Origin: Clostridiales bacterium
GTDB lineage: Bacteria; Bacillota; Dethiobacteria; Dethiobacterales; Dethiobacteraceae
Length of the DNA stretch: 64,000 nucleotides
Direction of reading: 5' to 3'
Assembly: GCA_018335855.1 (NCBI GenBank)
Contig: JAGXRM010000037.1
Span: 62,001-126,000 of the forward strand
The position numbers and the translations under genes were made by a program. Under the pieces are notes generated by a model, which was not told the DNA's origin, ran no database searches, and saw only the letters and a program-made list of their open reading frames with translations. Below are positions 9,515 to 19,029 of the stretch, piece by piece. The stretch's first letter is position 1. The number at the start of each line of letters is the position of its first letter.

Positions 9515-9883
9515 TCAAACCTCCCCAACATCTATAAATGAAAACAATTCATCCAAACGTTCCTGTGCCCCCGATAAATACAGGTAGCCAAACAGTGTTT
9601 CCAGGCCGGTGGCCAGCCGGTATTCTGCCATATCGGCATTCTTTGGCACTTTGCTTTTTGTATTCCGGCCTCTGCGGACAAAAACCATCTCTTCTTCCGT
9701 CAGTTGCGGCTCCAGCCAGCGCAGAATCTCTGCCTGGCCCGCAGCGCTGGTAAAACGGGTGGCCGCCCTGTGCAATTGATTCACAGGCTTTGCTCCCTGC
9801 CTGATCAAAGCCTGGCGAATGTATAGTTCAAAAACGGCATCACCTACGTAAGCCAGCAGGATTGGCGGCAACATCTCACTCAT
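9515..9883 (-). CDS. mrnC: Mini-ribonuclease 3 (23S rRNA maturation)
   Basis: A dimeric RNase III-like enzyme lacking the double-stranded-RNA-binding domain; in Bacillus it matures 23S rRNA ends. The 122-residue protein carries LAYVGDAVFELYIR and a downstream acidic region (LATGLETLFGYLYL). The start at 9883 overlaps the end of cysS by position and gives the usual length; upstream in-frame codons overlap cysS and are not used. The cysS-mrnC pairing is conserved in Firmicutes. Confidence 0.92.
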   Translation of the reverse strand: MSEMLPPILLAYVGDAVFELYIRQALIRQGAKPVNQLHRAATRFTSAAGQAEILRWLEPQLTEEEMVFVRRGRNTKSKVPKNADMAEYRLATGLETLFGYLYLSGAQERLDELFSFIDVGEV

Positions 9884-9884
9884 T

Positions 9885-11288
9885 TTATTTCTTCCGCCAG
9901 CGGATTCCCTGAGGAGTATCCTCCAGCACAATCCCCAAAGCATTTAATTCGTCACGGATAGCATCAGCCAAAGCCCAGTCTTTTTCCTGGCGCGCCTGTT
10001 GACGCTTGGCAATCAGTTCATCAACCCGGGCGTCAAGCTCTTTATCTTCCTGAATAGCGAAAAAGCCGAGGATAGTACCCACTTCCTCAAAAAAGGCCAG
10101 CGTTTTTTCCACAACTTCCAGGGAAGGTGCAGGATTTTTTAAGTACGCGTTAGTGTCCCGAGCCAGTTCAAAGAGAACGGCGAGCCCGTCCGCTGTATTG
10201 AAATCGTCGTCCATAACTTCCACAAAACGCCTGCGATATTCATCGAGCTGTGCCAGATGCTCCTGCCGCGGCACTGCTGTATCTGCCGGCAACTTGCCTG
10301 CTAGGTCACGCAAATTATAAACTACATTATTCAGCCGCTCCAGGCCGCTTTGCGCTTGCTGCAGCAGGTCTGGTGAATAGTTGATGGGATTACGGTAATG
10401 GGCGGAGAGCATGAAGAAACGGACAACCTGAGGATCGACATGCTTACGGATTTCCCGGACAGTCATAAAGTTGCCCAGGGATTTGGACATTTTCTCCTGG
10501 TTAATATTCAGATAGCCGGCATGGAGCCAGTATTTGGCGAAGGGCTTACCGGTAGCTCCTTCACTCTGTGCCTTTTCATTTTCATGATGGGGGAAAATTA
10601 AGTCCGGACCGCCGGCATGGATATCCAGCGTATCGCCCAGATACTTGGTTGACATCACCGAGCATTCAATATGCCAGCCTGGACGCCCTTTGCCCCAGGG
10701 GCTGTCCCAAGCGGGTTCTCCCGGCTTCTGCTTCTTCCAGAGGGCAAAGTCAAGCGGGTGCTTTTTTTGTTCATTCACATCAACCCTGGCGCCGGAAACA
10801 AGGTCATCCAGCGGCTGATGCGATAGTTCCCCGTAATTGGGGAACGCGGGAGTATGAAAATAGACATCACCTTCCACATTATAGGCCATGCCCTTATCTA
10901 TCAGTTTTACAATCAGTTCAACCATTTCCGGAATATGTTCCGTCGCCTTCGGGTGCACATCAGCCGCTTCCACGCCCAGTGCCTGTACATCTTCAAAATA
11001 TGCCTGGATAAAGCGGTCAGCCAGTTGGGGCACAGTAATTCCTAATTCGTTAGCCCGGTTAATCATTTTATCGTCAATATCTGTAAAGTTTTGTACAAAG
11101 GTCACATCGTAGCCCCGGTACCGTAAATAGCGGCGTATTACATCGAAAACAATAAAAATCCGGGCATTGCCGATATGAAAGTAGTCATAAACCGTAGGAC
11201 CACAGGCGTAAATGCCCACTTTTTTATCCTGAACAGTTACAAACTCCTCTTTTTTACGGGATATCGTGTTAAAGACACGGATTGTCAC
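9885..11288 (-). CDS. cysS: Cysteinyl-tRNA synthetase
   Basis: Class I aminoacyl-tRNA synthetase of 467 residues with HIGH-like HIGN (YFHIGNAR), the ERGGDP-type zinc region and KMSKS (EKMSKSLGN). The start is GTG at 11288, one base past the cysE stop and with AAGGAGG nine bases upstream; the longer open frame would overlap cysE and lacks homology. It forms an operon with cysE controlled by the upstream T-box, so Cys-tRNA charging controls both cysteine synthesis and its activation. Confidence 0.96.
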   Translation of the reverse strand: MTIRVFNTISRKKEEFVTVQDKKVGIYACGPTVYDYFHIGNARIFIVFDVIRRYLRYRGYDVTFVQNFTDIDDKMINRANELGITVPQLADRFIQAYFEDVQALGVEAADVHPKATEHIPEMVELIVKLIDKGMAYNVEGDVYFHTPAFPNYGELSHQPLDDLVSGARVDVNEQKKHPLDFALWKKQKPGEPAWDSPWGKGRPGWHIECSVMSTKYLGDTLDIHAGGPDLIFPHHENEKAQSEGATGKPFAKYWLHAGYLNINQEKMSKSLGNFMTVREIRKHVDPQVVRFFMLSAHYRNPINYSPDLLQQAQSGLERLNNVVYNLRDLAGKLPADTAVPRQEHLAQLDEYRRRFVEVMDDDFNTADGLAVLFELARDTNAYLKNPAPSLEVVEKTLAFFEEVGTILGFFAIQEDKELDARVDELIAKRQQARQEKDWALADAIRDELNALGIVLEDTPQGIRWRKK

Positions 11289-11289
11289 T

Positions 11290-11934
11290 TTATTTTCCCT
11301 CCTTGAGGCACTTTTCTTGCTGGAAGCGCAGGTCATCAATCTGCTTTTGCAGGCAATGAAGCATTTCAGCAACCGGGTCGGGAAGATCCTCATGATTTAA
11401 ATCTATAGATGGGATGCGCTCCCCATCGTAAATAACAACCCGACCGGGCACACCAACCACGGTTGTATGTGGCGGAACATTGTTCAGAACAACGGACCCC
11501 GCTCCGATCTTGGCGTTTTCACCGATGATAATCGGGCCCAGTACTTTGGCGCCCGTACCTACAACCACATTATTCCCCACAGTGGGATGGCGTTTTCCTC
11601 TTTCCTTTCCGGTCCCGCCCAGGGTAACCCCCTGATAAATGGTGACATTGTCACCCACCTCTGCCGTTTCACCGATGACCACACCGGAACCGTGATCAAT
11701 AAACACACCGTTACCGATTGTGGCTCCGGGGTGTATTTCAATCCCTGTAATAAACCGCCCAAACTGAGAAATAAGCCGGGCAATCAGTATCAGTTTATTC
11801 CGGTGTAAAGCATGGGCCAGACGATGTAAAACAATAGCATGCAGGCCCGGGTAACATAACACCACTTCCAAAAAAGTCTTTGCCGCGGGATCCCTTTCAA
11901 ATATCACCTTAATATCCTGTTTAAGCCTGTTCAT
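11290..11934 (-). CDS. cysE: Serine O-acetyltransferase CysE
   Basis: Acetylates serine to O-acetylserine, the direct precursor of cysteine. The 214-residue protein has an N-terminal helical domain ([19 protein letters not shown]) and a left-handed beta-helix of hexapeptide repeats with the family core [19 protein letters not shown] and [10 protein letters not shown]-like turn. The ATG at 11934 follows GGGAG with nine-base spacing. It is the first gene after the cysteine T-box. Confidence 0.95.
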   Translation of the reverse strand: MNRLKQDIKVIFERDPAAKTFLEVVLCYPGLHAIVLHRLAHALHRNKLILIARLISQFGRFITGIEIHPGATIGNGVFIDHGSGVVIGETAEVGDNVTIYQGVTLGGTGKERGKRHPTVGNNVVVGTGAKVLGPIIIGENAKIGAGSVVLNNVPPHTTVVGVPGRVVIYDGERIPSIDLNHEDLPDPVAEMLHCLQKQIDDLRFQQEKCLKEGK

Positions 11935-11977
11935 GCACTCACGCTCCCCGATGATTAACAATAGTTTTTCACCCAAA

Positions 11978-12227
11978 ACAAAAAACCGCCTCAAATCAGA
12001 GACGGTTTGACCGCGGTCCCACCCTGTTTGGGCAAAATTGCCCCACTCATTGCGATTAACGGTCGCTCACGTGCCCTCTTACTTCGGTTCAGAGGACAAA
12101 CTCCAAGGTGCACTTCAGGTTTCATAACCGAGAGTTCCTTCCAGCCGATGGGAACTCCTCTCTGGCGGCATCCGTATAACCTTACTCTTCCTCTTCATCG
12201 TATGTTTGTGTGTTTGTTTATTATATG
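11978..12227 (-). promoter_or_regulatory. T-box leader, cysteine-type, controlling cysE-cysS
   Basis: The minus-strand leader carries the T-box core AGGGTGGGACCGCGG (12011-12025), followed by a terminator hairpin (stem AACCGTCTC / GAGGCGGTT, 11983-12009) and a T-run. Upstream, the Stem I region contains the AGAGAGGAG and GGCTGGAAGGAAC elements. A TGC triplet at 12110-12112, in the GAAGTGCACC context, fits a cysteine specifier codon. Uncharged tRNA-Cys should stabilise the antiterminator. The specifier assignment is by eye. Confidence 0.88.
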
Positions 12228-12233
12228 ACTTAT

Positions 12234-12262
12234 ATTATAAAAGGGTAAACACGTTGTGTCAA
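12234..12262 (-). promoter_or_regulatory. Consensus sigma-A promoter of the cysES T-box operon
   Basis: TTGACA (12257-12262) and TATAAT (12234-12239) on the minus strand are both perfect consensus, with a 17-bp spacer. Transcription would start near 12227, at the beginning of the T-box leader and downstream of gltX. Confidence 0.88.
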
Positions 12263-12280
12263 CTACTGTGCTTAGCTACC

Positions 12281-13741
12281 TTACATGCTGTGCAGCGTGT
12301 GTTCAAGCCGTTTGGCAACAAGGGCAGGTCCCAGCAGCGCCAGAAGAGAATTCAGATCCGGTCCATGAGACTGACCGGAGACAGCAACTCTGACCGCCAT
12401 AAAAAGCGGCTTCCCTTTAACACCCAACTCTTTACCGACTTCTTTTAGCGTTTGACGGACTGTATCTCCGTCCCACTGTGCAAACGTAAGTGCTTTGTCA
12501 CGGAATGTATTTAGCACCGCAGGCGTTGTTTCCATTGCCATGACAAGGCGAATATCTTCCTCATCATCCAGCTCAACCGTCTCACCGAAGAACACACGAA
12601 CAAGTTCCGGAGATTGAGCGCAATATTCCAGCTTTTCCTGAACGGTGGCCACCACCTGCTCCAGCCATGCCAAACGCTCCGGGGTTATATCCGTCTCAAC
12701 AAGGCCTGCCTCCTGTATGTGAGGAAGGCACAACTCCGTAACTCTTTCTATAGATGCTTCCCTGATATAATGGGCGTTCATCCATTTTAGTTTTTCAAAG
12801 TTAAATACAGCCGGACTTTTGGATACACGCTTCAGAGAAAACCGGGAAACCAGCTCATGAACAGGGAAGATTTCCTCTTCCCCTTCAGGTGACCAGCCAA
12901 GTAAAGCTAAAAAGTTGACTAATGCTTCCGGCAGATAGCCGTCCTGACGGTACTGAACTACCGATGTGGCGCCGTGTCTTTTGCTCATCTTAGAGCGGTC
13001 TTCACCAAGAATCAGAGAGATATGGGCAAACTTGGGGAGAGTAAAGTTAAGCGCCTCGTAAATTAAAATCTGCCGCGGCGTGTTCGAAAGATGTTCTTCC
13101 CCACGTAAAATATGGGTAATATCCATCAACGCATCATCCAGAACTACTGCAAAATTATATGTAGGAATACCGTCAGATTTTATAATAATAAAGTCACCAA
13201 TTCCGTCACTCTCAAACTCCACCCGCCCACGCACCAAGTCGTCCACTACCAGTGTTTGTCCTTCCGGTACGCGGAAACGGACCACCGGCTGCTTACCGGA
13301 TGCACAGAGCTCTTCTCTGTCTTTCAATGTTAAGTTACGGCACTTCCCCAGATAGCGAGGCAGTTCGTTGCGGGCCAGTAGCGCCTCCCGCTCGGCTTCC
13401 AGCTCTTCCCCACTGCAGTAGCAATGGTACGCCTGCCCTGTTTCCAATAACTTGTCCACATATGGACGGTAAATCTCCAGTCGTTCCTGCTGCCTGTAAG
13501 GACCGTGTTCACCACCGACAGCAATGCCCTCATCCCAGTTAAGACCCAGCCAGCGCAAAGAATCAAGGATTAATTCCTCATATTCACCGGTAGAACGCTC
13601 CAAATCCGTATCCTCAACGCGAACCACCATTTTACCACCGTAGTGGCGGGCAAACAGCCAGTTGAATAAGGCAGAGCGTGCACCGCCGATATGTAAAGGC
13701 CCTGTGGGGCTGGGGGCAAATCGCACTCTTACGTTTTCCAT
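12281..13741 (-). CDS. gltX: Glutamyl-tRNA synthetase
   Basis: Class I synthetase of 486 residues. It has the HIGH-like signature [15 protein letters not shown] at the N terminus and the KMSKS-like SKMSKRHGA at about 255, plus a C-terminal anticodon-binding helical domain. An AGGAGGG site precedes the ATG. In many Firmicutes gltX directly follows ispF; here nadE and an accessory patch on the other strand separate them. Confidence 0.97.
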   Translation of the reverse strand: MENVRVRFAPSPTGPLHIGGARSALFNWLFARHYGGKMVVRVEDTDLERSTGEYEELILDSLRWLGLNWDEGIAVGGEHGPYRQQERLEIYRPYVDKLLETGQAYHCYCSGEELEAEREALLARNELPRYLGKCRNLTLKDREELCASGKQPVVRFRVPEGQTLVVDDLVRGRVEFESDGIGDFIIIKSDGIPTYNFAVVLDDALMDITHILRGEEHLSNTPRQILIYEALNFTLPKFAHISLILGEDRSKMSKRHGATSVVQYRQDGYLPEALVNFLALLGWSPEGEEEIFPVHELVSRFSLKRVSKSPAVFNFEKLKWMNAHYIREASIERVTELCLPHIQEAGLVETDITPERLAWLEQVVATVQEKLEYCAQSPELVRVFFGETVELDDEEDIRLVMAMETTPAVLNTFRDKALTFAQWDGDTVRQTLKEVGKELGVKGKPLFMAVRVAVSGQSHGPDLNSLLALLGPALVAKRLEHTLHSM

Positions 13742-13816
13742 AAAAAATCCCTCCTGCTACAGAATCTTACCTATTATACCACTATTGAAAAATGGACACA
13801 ACAAAGACAATGTTTA

Positions 13817-13825
13817 TGTTATAAT
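13817..13825 (+). promoter_or_regulatory. Extended -10 promoter candidate for nadE
   Basis: The sequence TGTTATAAT fits the TGnTATAAT extended -10 element, 58 bp upstream of the nadE start. No good -35 hexamer lies at 17 bp. Confidence 0.45.
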
Positions 13826-13883
13826 GTTTTCAAGTCTGATATTTACAAACCAATTAACAATATACTCATTGAGGGGGAAACCC

Positions 13884-15986
13884 ATGAACAACTTCTTTAA
13901 TCTCTACCGTCACGGTTTTATCCGGGCAGCGGTTGCCATTCCTGAAGTTCGTGTGGCCGATCCGGCCTTTAATGCCTCCCGCACAATGGAGTTGGCCAGA
14001 GAAGCAGCCGCCCAAAAAGCTGTTGTAATCCTGTTTCCCGAACTGGGGATTTCTGCGTATAGTAATGAAGATCTTTTCCACCAGCAGGCACTCCTGGAAA
14101 GCGTCGAAAATCAAGTCGGGTGGCTTCTACATGAATCTGCCACTCTTGACTCCATGCTAATCGTGGGTGCGCCGGTCATGGTGGATTCTCTCCTTTATAA
14201 TTGCGCCATGGTATTACACCGTGGCCATATTCTTGGCGTTGTGCCAAAGTCGTACCTGCCTAATTACAGGGAGTTTTACGAAGCACGGCAATTCAGGCCC
14301 GCTGCCACAGCTACCCGCGAAACAATCACCTATTGCGGCCATGAAGGCGTACCCTTCGGTACAGATCTGCTTTTCCGCGTCAAAAATATCCCTCACTTTA
14401 CGCTCGCTCTGGAAATTTGTGAAGATCTCTGGGTACCTGTTCCCCCATCCAGTTTTGCCGCACTGGCGGGCGCCACAGTGATCGCGAACCTGTCAGCATC
14501 TAATATAACCATCGGCAAAGCGGAATACAGACACGCTCTGGCTTCCAATCAATCAGCAAAATGCCTGTCTGCCTACCTGTACTCTGCGGCCGGTCCCGGA
14601 GAATCTACTACAGATATGGCCTGGGATGGCCATGCGCTCATTTATGAAAATGGCCAACTGCTGGCCGAATCAGCCCGGTTTGGGCTTGAGCCCGCTATTA
14701 CGATTACTGATATCGACTTAGGCCGTTTGGCCCAGGAACGCCTCCGGCAAAACACTTTTTCTGAAAATGCCCGCAATCTTAAAAGTTTAACGGAGGACTT
14801 CCGTACTGTTGAATGTGAAATCAGACTGACGGAAGGTACGCTGCCCCTTAAGAGGGAGTATCCCCGTTTCCCTTATGTGCCCGCCGATGAGCAAAGCAGG
14901 GACAAGCGTTGTTATGAAGCCTATAACATCCAGGTCCATGGCCTGATTAAACGTCTTGTGTCCTCGGGCATGGAAAGCATTATTGTCGGTATATCCGGCG
15001 GTCTGGATTCCACCCAGGCTTTAATGGTAGCTGTAAAAGCCGTCGATCTGTTAGGCTGGTCAAGGGAAAGGATTCGTGCCTATACCATGCCTGGCTTTGC
15101 CACATCTTCCCGGACAAAGGAGAATGCCTGGAGGCTAATCCGCGCTCTGGGTGTTAAAGGTGAGGAACTGGATATCCGGGAAAGCTGCCAGCGGATGCTG
15201 GAGAATATCGGTCACCCTGTTACCTGCGGCGAAAATCTCTTTGATGTCACATATGAGAATGTCCAGGCCGGAGAGAGAACGTCTCATCTCTTCCGGCTGG
15301 CTAACCTGCACCGCGGATTAGTGCTGGGCACAGGCGATTTAAGCGAACTGGCACTGGGTTGGTGCACCTACGGTGTGGGTGACCACATGTCCCATTATAA
15401 TGTCAACGCCAGTGTACCAAAAACGCTCATTCAGTACCTGCTTCGCTGGCAGGCTTCTCCGGAACGGGTTGACGAAGAAACCTGTTCGGTCATCCTTGAC
15501 ATCCTCAACACTGAAATCAGCCCGGAACTCGTGCCAGGAGACGGTCAGGACAACCAACCGGCTCAACGTACAGAAGACTTTATCGGGCCCTATGAATTAC
15601 AGGATTTTAATATATACTACACCACCCGCTTCGGCTACCGCCCAAGCAAAGTGGCGTTTCTTGCCTATACCGCTTGGCATGATAAATCAAAAGGCGCCTG
15701 GCCTGACATCCCTGAAGAAAAACGCAATGAATATTCTATCACCCAGATTAAACAGTGGCTAGAAGTCTTTGCCAACCGCTTCTTCCGCGGCAGCCAGTTT
15801 AAGCGCTCCGTGATGCCCAACGGCCCTAAAGTCGGCTCCGGCGGCTCCCTCTCCCCCCGCGGCGACTGGCGTGCACCCAGCGACAGCGAAGCCACCCCCT
15901 GGCTAGACGACATAACCAAAATCCCCGACTCCTACCCGGGGTCAGGTTTAACAATTGACCTAATTCTCTCGCATGATGAAATCTAA
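13884..15986 (+). CDS. nadE: Glutamine-dependent NAD(+) synthetase
   Basis: A two-domain enzyme of 700 residues. The N-terminal nitrilase-type glutaminase (about 1-290) shows the Glu-Lys-Cys triad region ([26 protein letters not shown]). The C-terminal NAD synthetase domain contains the PP-loop [12 protein letters not shown]. Together they amidate nicotinic acid adenine dinucleotide with glutamine-derived ammonia. The start at 13884 follows GAGGGGG. The last ~18 codons are encoded within and after a 31-bp repeat shared with the 3' end of ispF, so the extreme C terminus is probably not ancestral. It is transcribed against its neighbours. Confidence 0.95.
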   Translation: MNNFFNLYRHGFIRAAVAIPEVRVADPAFNASRTMELAREAAAQKAVVILFPELGISAYSNEDLFHQQALLESVENQVGWLLHESATLDSMLIVGAPVMVDSLLYNCAMVLHRGHILGVVPKSYLPNYREFYEARQFRPAATATRETITYCGHEGVPFGTDLLFRVKNIPHFTLALEICEDLWVPVPPSSFAALAGATVIANLSASNITIGKAEYRHALASNQSAKCLSAYLYSAAGPGESTTDMAWDGHALIYENGQLLAESARFGLEPAITITDIDLGRLAQERLRQNTFSENARNLKSLTEDFRTVECEIRLTEGTLPLKREYPRFPYVPADEQSRDKRCYEAYNIQVHGLIKRLVSSGMESIIVGISGGLDSTQALMVAVKAVDLLGWSRERIRAYTMPGFATSSRTKENAWRLIRALGVKGEELDIRESCQRMLENIGHPVTCGENLFDVTYENVQAGERTSHLFRLANLHRGLVLGTGDLSELALGWCTYGVGDHMSHYNVNASVPKTLIQYLLRWQASPERVDEETCSVILDILNTEISPELVPGDGQDNQPAQRTEDFIGPYELQDFNIYYTTRFGYRPSKVAFLAYTAWHDKSKGAWPDIPEEKRNEYSITQIKQWLEVFANRFFRGSQFKRSVMPNGPKVGSGGSLSPRGDWRAPSDSEATPWLDDITKIPDSYPGSGLTIDLILSHDEI
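15934..15964 (+). repeat. 31-bp inverted repeat, copy 1 (3' end of nadE)
   Basis: Identical to the reverse complement of 19715-19745 over 31 bases; the core is GGGGTCAGGTTTAACAATTG. Within it GGTCA/TGACC arms form a small imperfect palindrome. It supplies the final nadE codons. Confidence 0.85.
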
Positions 15987-15989
15987 TTT

Positions 15990-16215
15990 CACTTCATCCC
16001 CTTAGCTTGTCTAAGTTTAACTTCATAATCGGGTAGGATGCTACCCATTAGTTGAGTAGCCGACCTCCCACCGTACGTACCGTTCGGTATACGGCTCCTC
16101 CCATGTTTACACACGAACAGACTCGTAGTATTCAAGAAAATTGAGGTATCCTGCCTTCTTAAGTCTCTCGGCTGAGATGGCTTTGGCAATGATTGGGTTA
16201 CGGGCACAGCGCCAG
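15990..16215 (-). mobile_element. Group II intron 3'-end remnant
   Basis: The minus strand contains a segment resembling group II intron domain V (GAGCCGTATACCGAACGGTA..., 16072-16102 region) with a GAAC loop and flanking sequence typical of intron 3' ends. The basal stem is mismatched. No reverse transcriptase or maturase frame is present, so this is a decayed fragment. The boundaries are approximate. Confidence 0.5.
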
Positions 16216-16248
16216 TAACCTTTTCTTATGTTTGCACCTTCCCAGAAG

Positions 16249-16282
16249 CCAGTCCTTCAACACACTAGGGCTGGTTTTTTTT
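16249..16282 (+). terminator. Intrinsic terminator
   Basis: Stem CCAGTCC / GGGCTGG (one G-U pair) is followed by eight T residues. It resembles the terminator at 19618-19647 in sequence and orientation. No clear plus-strand gene ends immediately upstream except nadE, 260 bp away. Confidence 0.7.
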
Positions 16283-16350
16283 ATTGCAAAAAACAGCCTA
16301 AACGAAAAAGAAGGATCAAAATCGACCTAGCCCGCTCCATAGCGGAAAAA

Positions 16351-16599
16351 ATGAACATCTTCGGCAGCATTTCTGCCAGCGATGAGCCTGTGCGCCTCGC
16401 TGGAGGCAGTGTGATTATCGCGAACTCAATAGTAACACATGCAATGCACGGGCACGGCATCATGACCTTTGCAGACGGCCACACTCACGAAGGCTACTGG
16501 GATGCCGACGAATTCCTGGGAGACCATCATGACTGCGGCCATGACCATCACCATTCCGGAGATTTAGATGACCATGAAGACTGTGACCATGACCACTAA
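16351..16599 (+). CDS. Small His/Asp-rich protein with one MORN-like repeat
   Basis: Function not recognised. From ATG 16351 it would encode 82 residues. The middle (GHGIMTFADGHTHEGYWDADE) resembles a single MORN repeat, and the C terminus is a His/Asp-rich tail (DHHDCGHDHHHSGD and on) that could bind metal ions. An upstream ATG (16228) is also in frame, but that stretch crosses the intron remnant and a terminator. The ribosome binding site is weak. The 3' end overlaps the next gene, suggesting translational coupling. It could also be a relic. Confidence 0.45.
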   Translation: MNIFGSISASDEPVRLAGGSVIIANSIVTHAMHGHGIMTFADGHTHEGYWDADEFLGDHHDCGHDHHHSGDLDDHEDCDHDH

Positions 16600-16927
16600 C
16601 AGAACATATCCTCTGAATCCAGCAAAAAATAGGCTCCTCTGGCTCCTTCTCCTCGGCATCGGCGTCTTCAACGTAGCAGACTACTTCCTAACTCTTTATG
16701 CCCTCGAAATGGGCTGCCGGGAAGCAAACCCCGTTATTGACCTGGTCGTTGACTCTATCTTCTTTGCCAAAATCAAACTCCTGATTGTTCCTCTTCTGCT
16801 GCTCTTTCTTTGGGTCCGCCGGAAAAAGGTACGACAGCGTCTGTACTTTTATGTATGGTTACTCTTTGTGGCCTATATGTTCCTAATGCTTTACTATGCG
16901 TGGCTTTTCTGGAGTGGGTCTCTTTAA
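16589..16927 (+). CDS. DUF5658-like small membrane protein
   Basis: A 112-residue protein with about three hydrophobic helices and the pattern FNVADYFLTLYALEMGCREANPVIDL, resembling the D-x3-T...G..E.NP pattern of DUF5658 proteins. Function is unknown. The ATG at 16589 overlaps the stop of the upstream His-rich frame; an upstream ATG at 16568 is possible. A strong terminator follows immediately, so this short pair is a self-contained transcription unit. Confidence 0.6.
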   Translation: MTTNRTYPLNPAKNRLLWLLLLGIGVFNVADYFLTLYALEMGCREANPVIDLVVDSIFFAKIKLLIVPLLLLFLWVRRKKVRQRLYFYVWLLFVAYMFLMLYYAWLFWSGSL

Positions 16928-16940
16928 TGTTAACTGTTTA

Positions 16941-16970
16941 GGCAGCTTGCAATGCGAAAGCTGCCTTTTT
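16941..16970 (+). terminator. Intrinsic terminator after the DUF5658-like gene
   Basis: Perfect 8-bp stem GGCAGCTT / AAGCTGCC followed by six T residues. Confidence 0.85.
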
Positions 16971-17125
16971 TATGCAAGGTAACTCACGCAACCGTTAACT
17001 ACATAATTATCGCTTTTTAGCTATCATTTGACAACTATTCTTTAGGGTAGTATTTTATTAAAACACCTAAAAGAAAACAACAATATCAGCCTGCAATGAG
17101 GTGGCGGCTTGCGTTAGTACTTACA

Positions 17126-17196
17126 GCAAAATTGAGGTAAGCAAACAACTGAGCCTCAATCTCGGCTGAGTGTAATTTTACTGAGCTCAATTTTGC
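17126..17196 (+). repeat. Perfect 11-bp inverted repeat in a gene-free stretch
   Basis: GCAAAATTGAG (17126-17136) pairs perfectly with CTCAATTTTGC (17186-17196) around a 49-base interior that can itself fold (AGCC/GGCT). It lies in the 16971-17517 gap, where I see no convincing gene. It could be a small MITE, a decayed insertion or a structured RNA. Confidence 0.4.
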
Positions 17197-17517
17197 GCTG
17201 AGTGAGATATTTATTAAGCGCACCTGTGACTGCTCGCAGGAGGCGGCGTAAAGGCCATAACGCACATTGCAGCATGCCCATTTTCTACTATGCCGGTTAC
17301 CGGTCAGTCTGACAACTACCCTAATGGGTAGAATTGGATAATCTGCTCTCACAGTCTGTCCAAGAAGCTCATATTTGCCCTGTAAAGCGACGGAAACAAT
17401 AAGGAATGGTATATATACCCTGCATTCAACCGGTGATAAGTCAACATAAAATATGAGCTATGCACTTAATATGCACTTAATCATGTTTCCGTACATAGCC
17501 CAAATTTCAGGTCTATT

Positions 17518-17862
17518 CTATTTTACGAGAGCTTCAACACTGTCGCTTAAAATCCAGCCGTCTACCTTTTCACCGTTAATTTGCGTCGATACAAGGCACC
17601 ATCCTTCCCCTTCGTACCGAAGCAGGACAGGGTAGTTTGCGTCTAGCTGAACAGTGACCGCAGATGATGTGCTGTTGTTTGAATAAAGGGGTGTCTCATG
17701 CAGTGTGATTAGGATACCCTCTACGCTGTCACACTGGCATTCCGAATATTTTATGTAATAGTTGTAGACCGGCATATTTTGTTCGAAATGCACCAAGGTG
17801 TATGCGTTTCCCTGACCATTCGTTAATTGGTAAGCAATTAGCTTAGCTATTAACTCAATCAA
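17518..17862 (-). pseudogene. SH3-like domain fragment (probable gene remnant)
   Basis: The minus-strand frame ends in YEGEGWCLVSTQINGEKVDGWILSDS when read in pieces; WILSDS-like endings resemble bacterial SH3 domains, suggesting a C-terminal fragment of a secreted or regulatory protein. The only start-like codon is TTG at 17862. The frame is open further to 17955 without ATG or GTG, where a stop cuts it. With no ribosome binding site it is most likely a 5'-truncated relic. The function is not recognised. Confidence 0.4.
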
Positions 17863-18063
17863 TATTCCATTTTTCAGTAATATACTGCCGATTCTTCGTA
17901 GAACCGATGGGTTTATGTTATGGGATTCAAAAGCAGGAACATATGTTTGCCATAATTATACTTCATGCGTCGAGAAAACTACAAGGAAAATTATCCCTGG
18001 CCCGCTTGTATTATTCATGAGTTTAGCATATTGCAAACATGCAATAACATTGTAAAGCATTGT

Positions 18064-18103
18064 GGTATATTATATTGACGTTTAACATATAATACAGTAC
18101 AAT
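18064..18103 (+). promoter_or_regulatory. Promoter and likely autoregulatory operator of the toxin-antitoxin pair
   Basis: TTGACG (18075-18080), a 17-bp spacer and TACAAT (18098-18103) form a good promoter. An imperfect inverted repeat (GTATATTATAT ... ATATAATAC) straddles the -35 element, as expected for an antitoxin operator. Confidence 0.6.
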
Positions 18104-18128
18104 AGCATTATGAAAGGGGGCTGATGTT

Positions 18129-18398
18129 ATGGCTAATACATCCAATTTAAATATTCGTGTCGATGAGGAATTAAAACGCAAGGCAGAAGCTATTTTTTCT
18201 GAGCTTGGGCTAAATATGTCTACTGCAATGAATATCTTCCTGCGCTATTCCGTCCGCTATGGCGGCATTCCTTTTGACCTTCGCATTGAAAAACCCAATA
18301 CTGAAACCATAGCGGCAATTGATGATGTCAATAACAACCGAAATATGAGCAAAACCTTTGACAGCGTCAGTGCTCTAATGGATGATCTAAATGCTTAA
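18129..18398 (+). CDS. RelB/DinJ family antitoxin
   Basis: An 89-residue protein with the ribbon-helix-helix N terminus NLNIRVDEELKRKAEAIFSELG and the NMSTAMNIFLRY segment typical of DinJ/RelB antitoxins; the C-terminal half would wrap the toxin. A GGGGG site precedes the ATG by eight bases. Its last eight bases overlap the toxin gene, coupling their translation. The antitoxin-toxin complex should repress the upstream promoter. Confidence 0.88.
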   Translation: MANTSNLNIRVDEELKRKAEAIFSELGLNMSTAMNIFLRYSVRYGGIPFDLRIEKPNTETIAAIDDVNNNRNMSKTFDSVSALMDDLNA

Positions 18399-18663
18399 AG
18401 TAAGGTACTCCAGCAGGTTTAAAAAAGACTTCAAGACCATTGTCAAAAGAGGATACGATGTGAAGCTTCTTGAGGAAGTCCTTTATTTTTTGGTTCAGGA
18501 GAACGTTCTGCCACAGAAATATCTTGACCACCCTCTTGCCGGTAACTATGCCGGACATCGGGAATGCCACATAACTCCTGACTGGCTACTCATTTATAAA
18601 ATTGAGAGGGAAATATTAACCCTGTCTTTAACACGAACAGGAACCCACAGCGACCTGTTTTAA
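18391..18663 (+). CDS. YafQ family mRNA-interferase toxin
   Basis: A 90-residue RelE-fold toxin expected to cleave mRNA on the ribosome. The C-terminal half has the YafQ pattern GHRECHITPDWLLIYKI and the ending RTGTHSDLF, including the His, Asp-Trp and His/Phe positions used in catalysis in YafQ. It is intact, overlaps dinJ by eight bases and is followed by a terminator. Confidence 0.9.
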   Translation: MLKVRYSSRFKKDFKTIVKRGYDVKLLEEVLYFLVQENVLPQKYLDHPLAGNYAGHRECHITPDWLLIYKIEREILTLSLTRTGTHSDLF

Positions 18664-18676
18664 TCCAAAAATGTAG

Positions 18677-18707
18677 CCGCTCGAGATTTAACGAGCGGTT
18701 TTCTTTT
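18677..18707 (+). terminator. Terminator after the toxin gene
   Basis: Perfect 7-bp stem CCGCTCG / CGAGCGG followed by TTTTCTTTT. The remaining 18708-18914 stretch shows nothing recognisable. Confidence 0.8.
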
Positions 18708-18914
18708 GCCATCATCCGTCTTATTTGCATAAAAAGAAGGAAAAACCGAGTTGATTTATGATTAAATGCCTTACATCGAGGGATGTGGGGCCTCTTGTTT
18801 TAAAGCTTTAATTCAAGATTTCTACCTCAAGTGTGACCAATAGTTGTAAATCAAATTAAAGACACATTGGTAAAAAATTTAACCCTTTGCATAAAATGGA
18901 ATCATCATACACTA

Positions 18915-18943
18915 TTGACAATGATTGTAATCGATGGTATGGT
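18915..18943 (+). promoter_or_regulatory. Promoter candidate for the GreA-like gene
   Basis: TTGACA (18915-18920), 17-bp spacer, TATGGT (18938-18943). Just downstream TTTCAC...GTGAAG (about 18958-18978) forms a leader hairpin before the gene. Confidence 0.45.
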
Positions 18944-19029
18944 TAGTTTGTTGGGTGTTTCACTATTATGGTGAAGCGCCTTGTGCTTTATATAGCGCTA
19001 CCATTAAATGGATTTATGGAGGAATAAAA

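Noticed and set aside
15990-16215. Intact group II intron
   Set aside because: Only a domain V-like 3' piece is visible; its base stem is mismatched and no reverse transcriptase frame exists.
17086-17352. 88-residue minus-strand frame
   Set aside because: Composition is not protein-like, there is no ribosome binding site, and the stretch is dominated by an inverted repeat.
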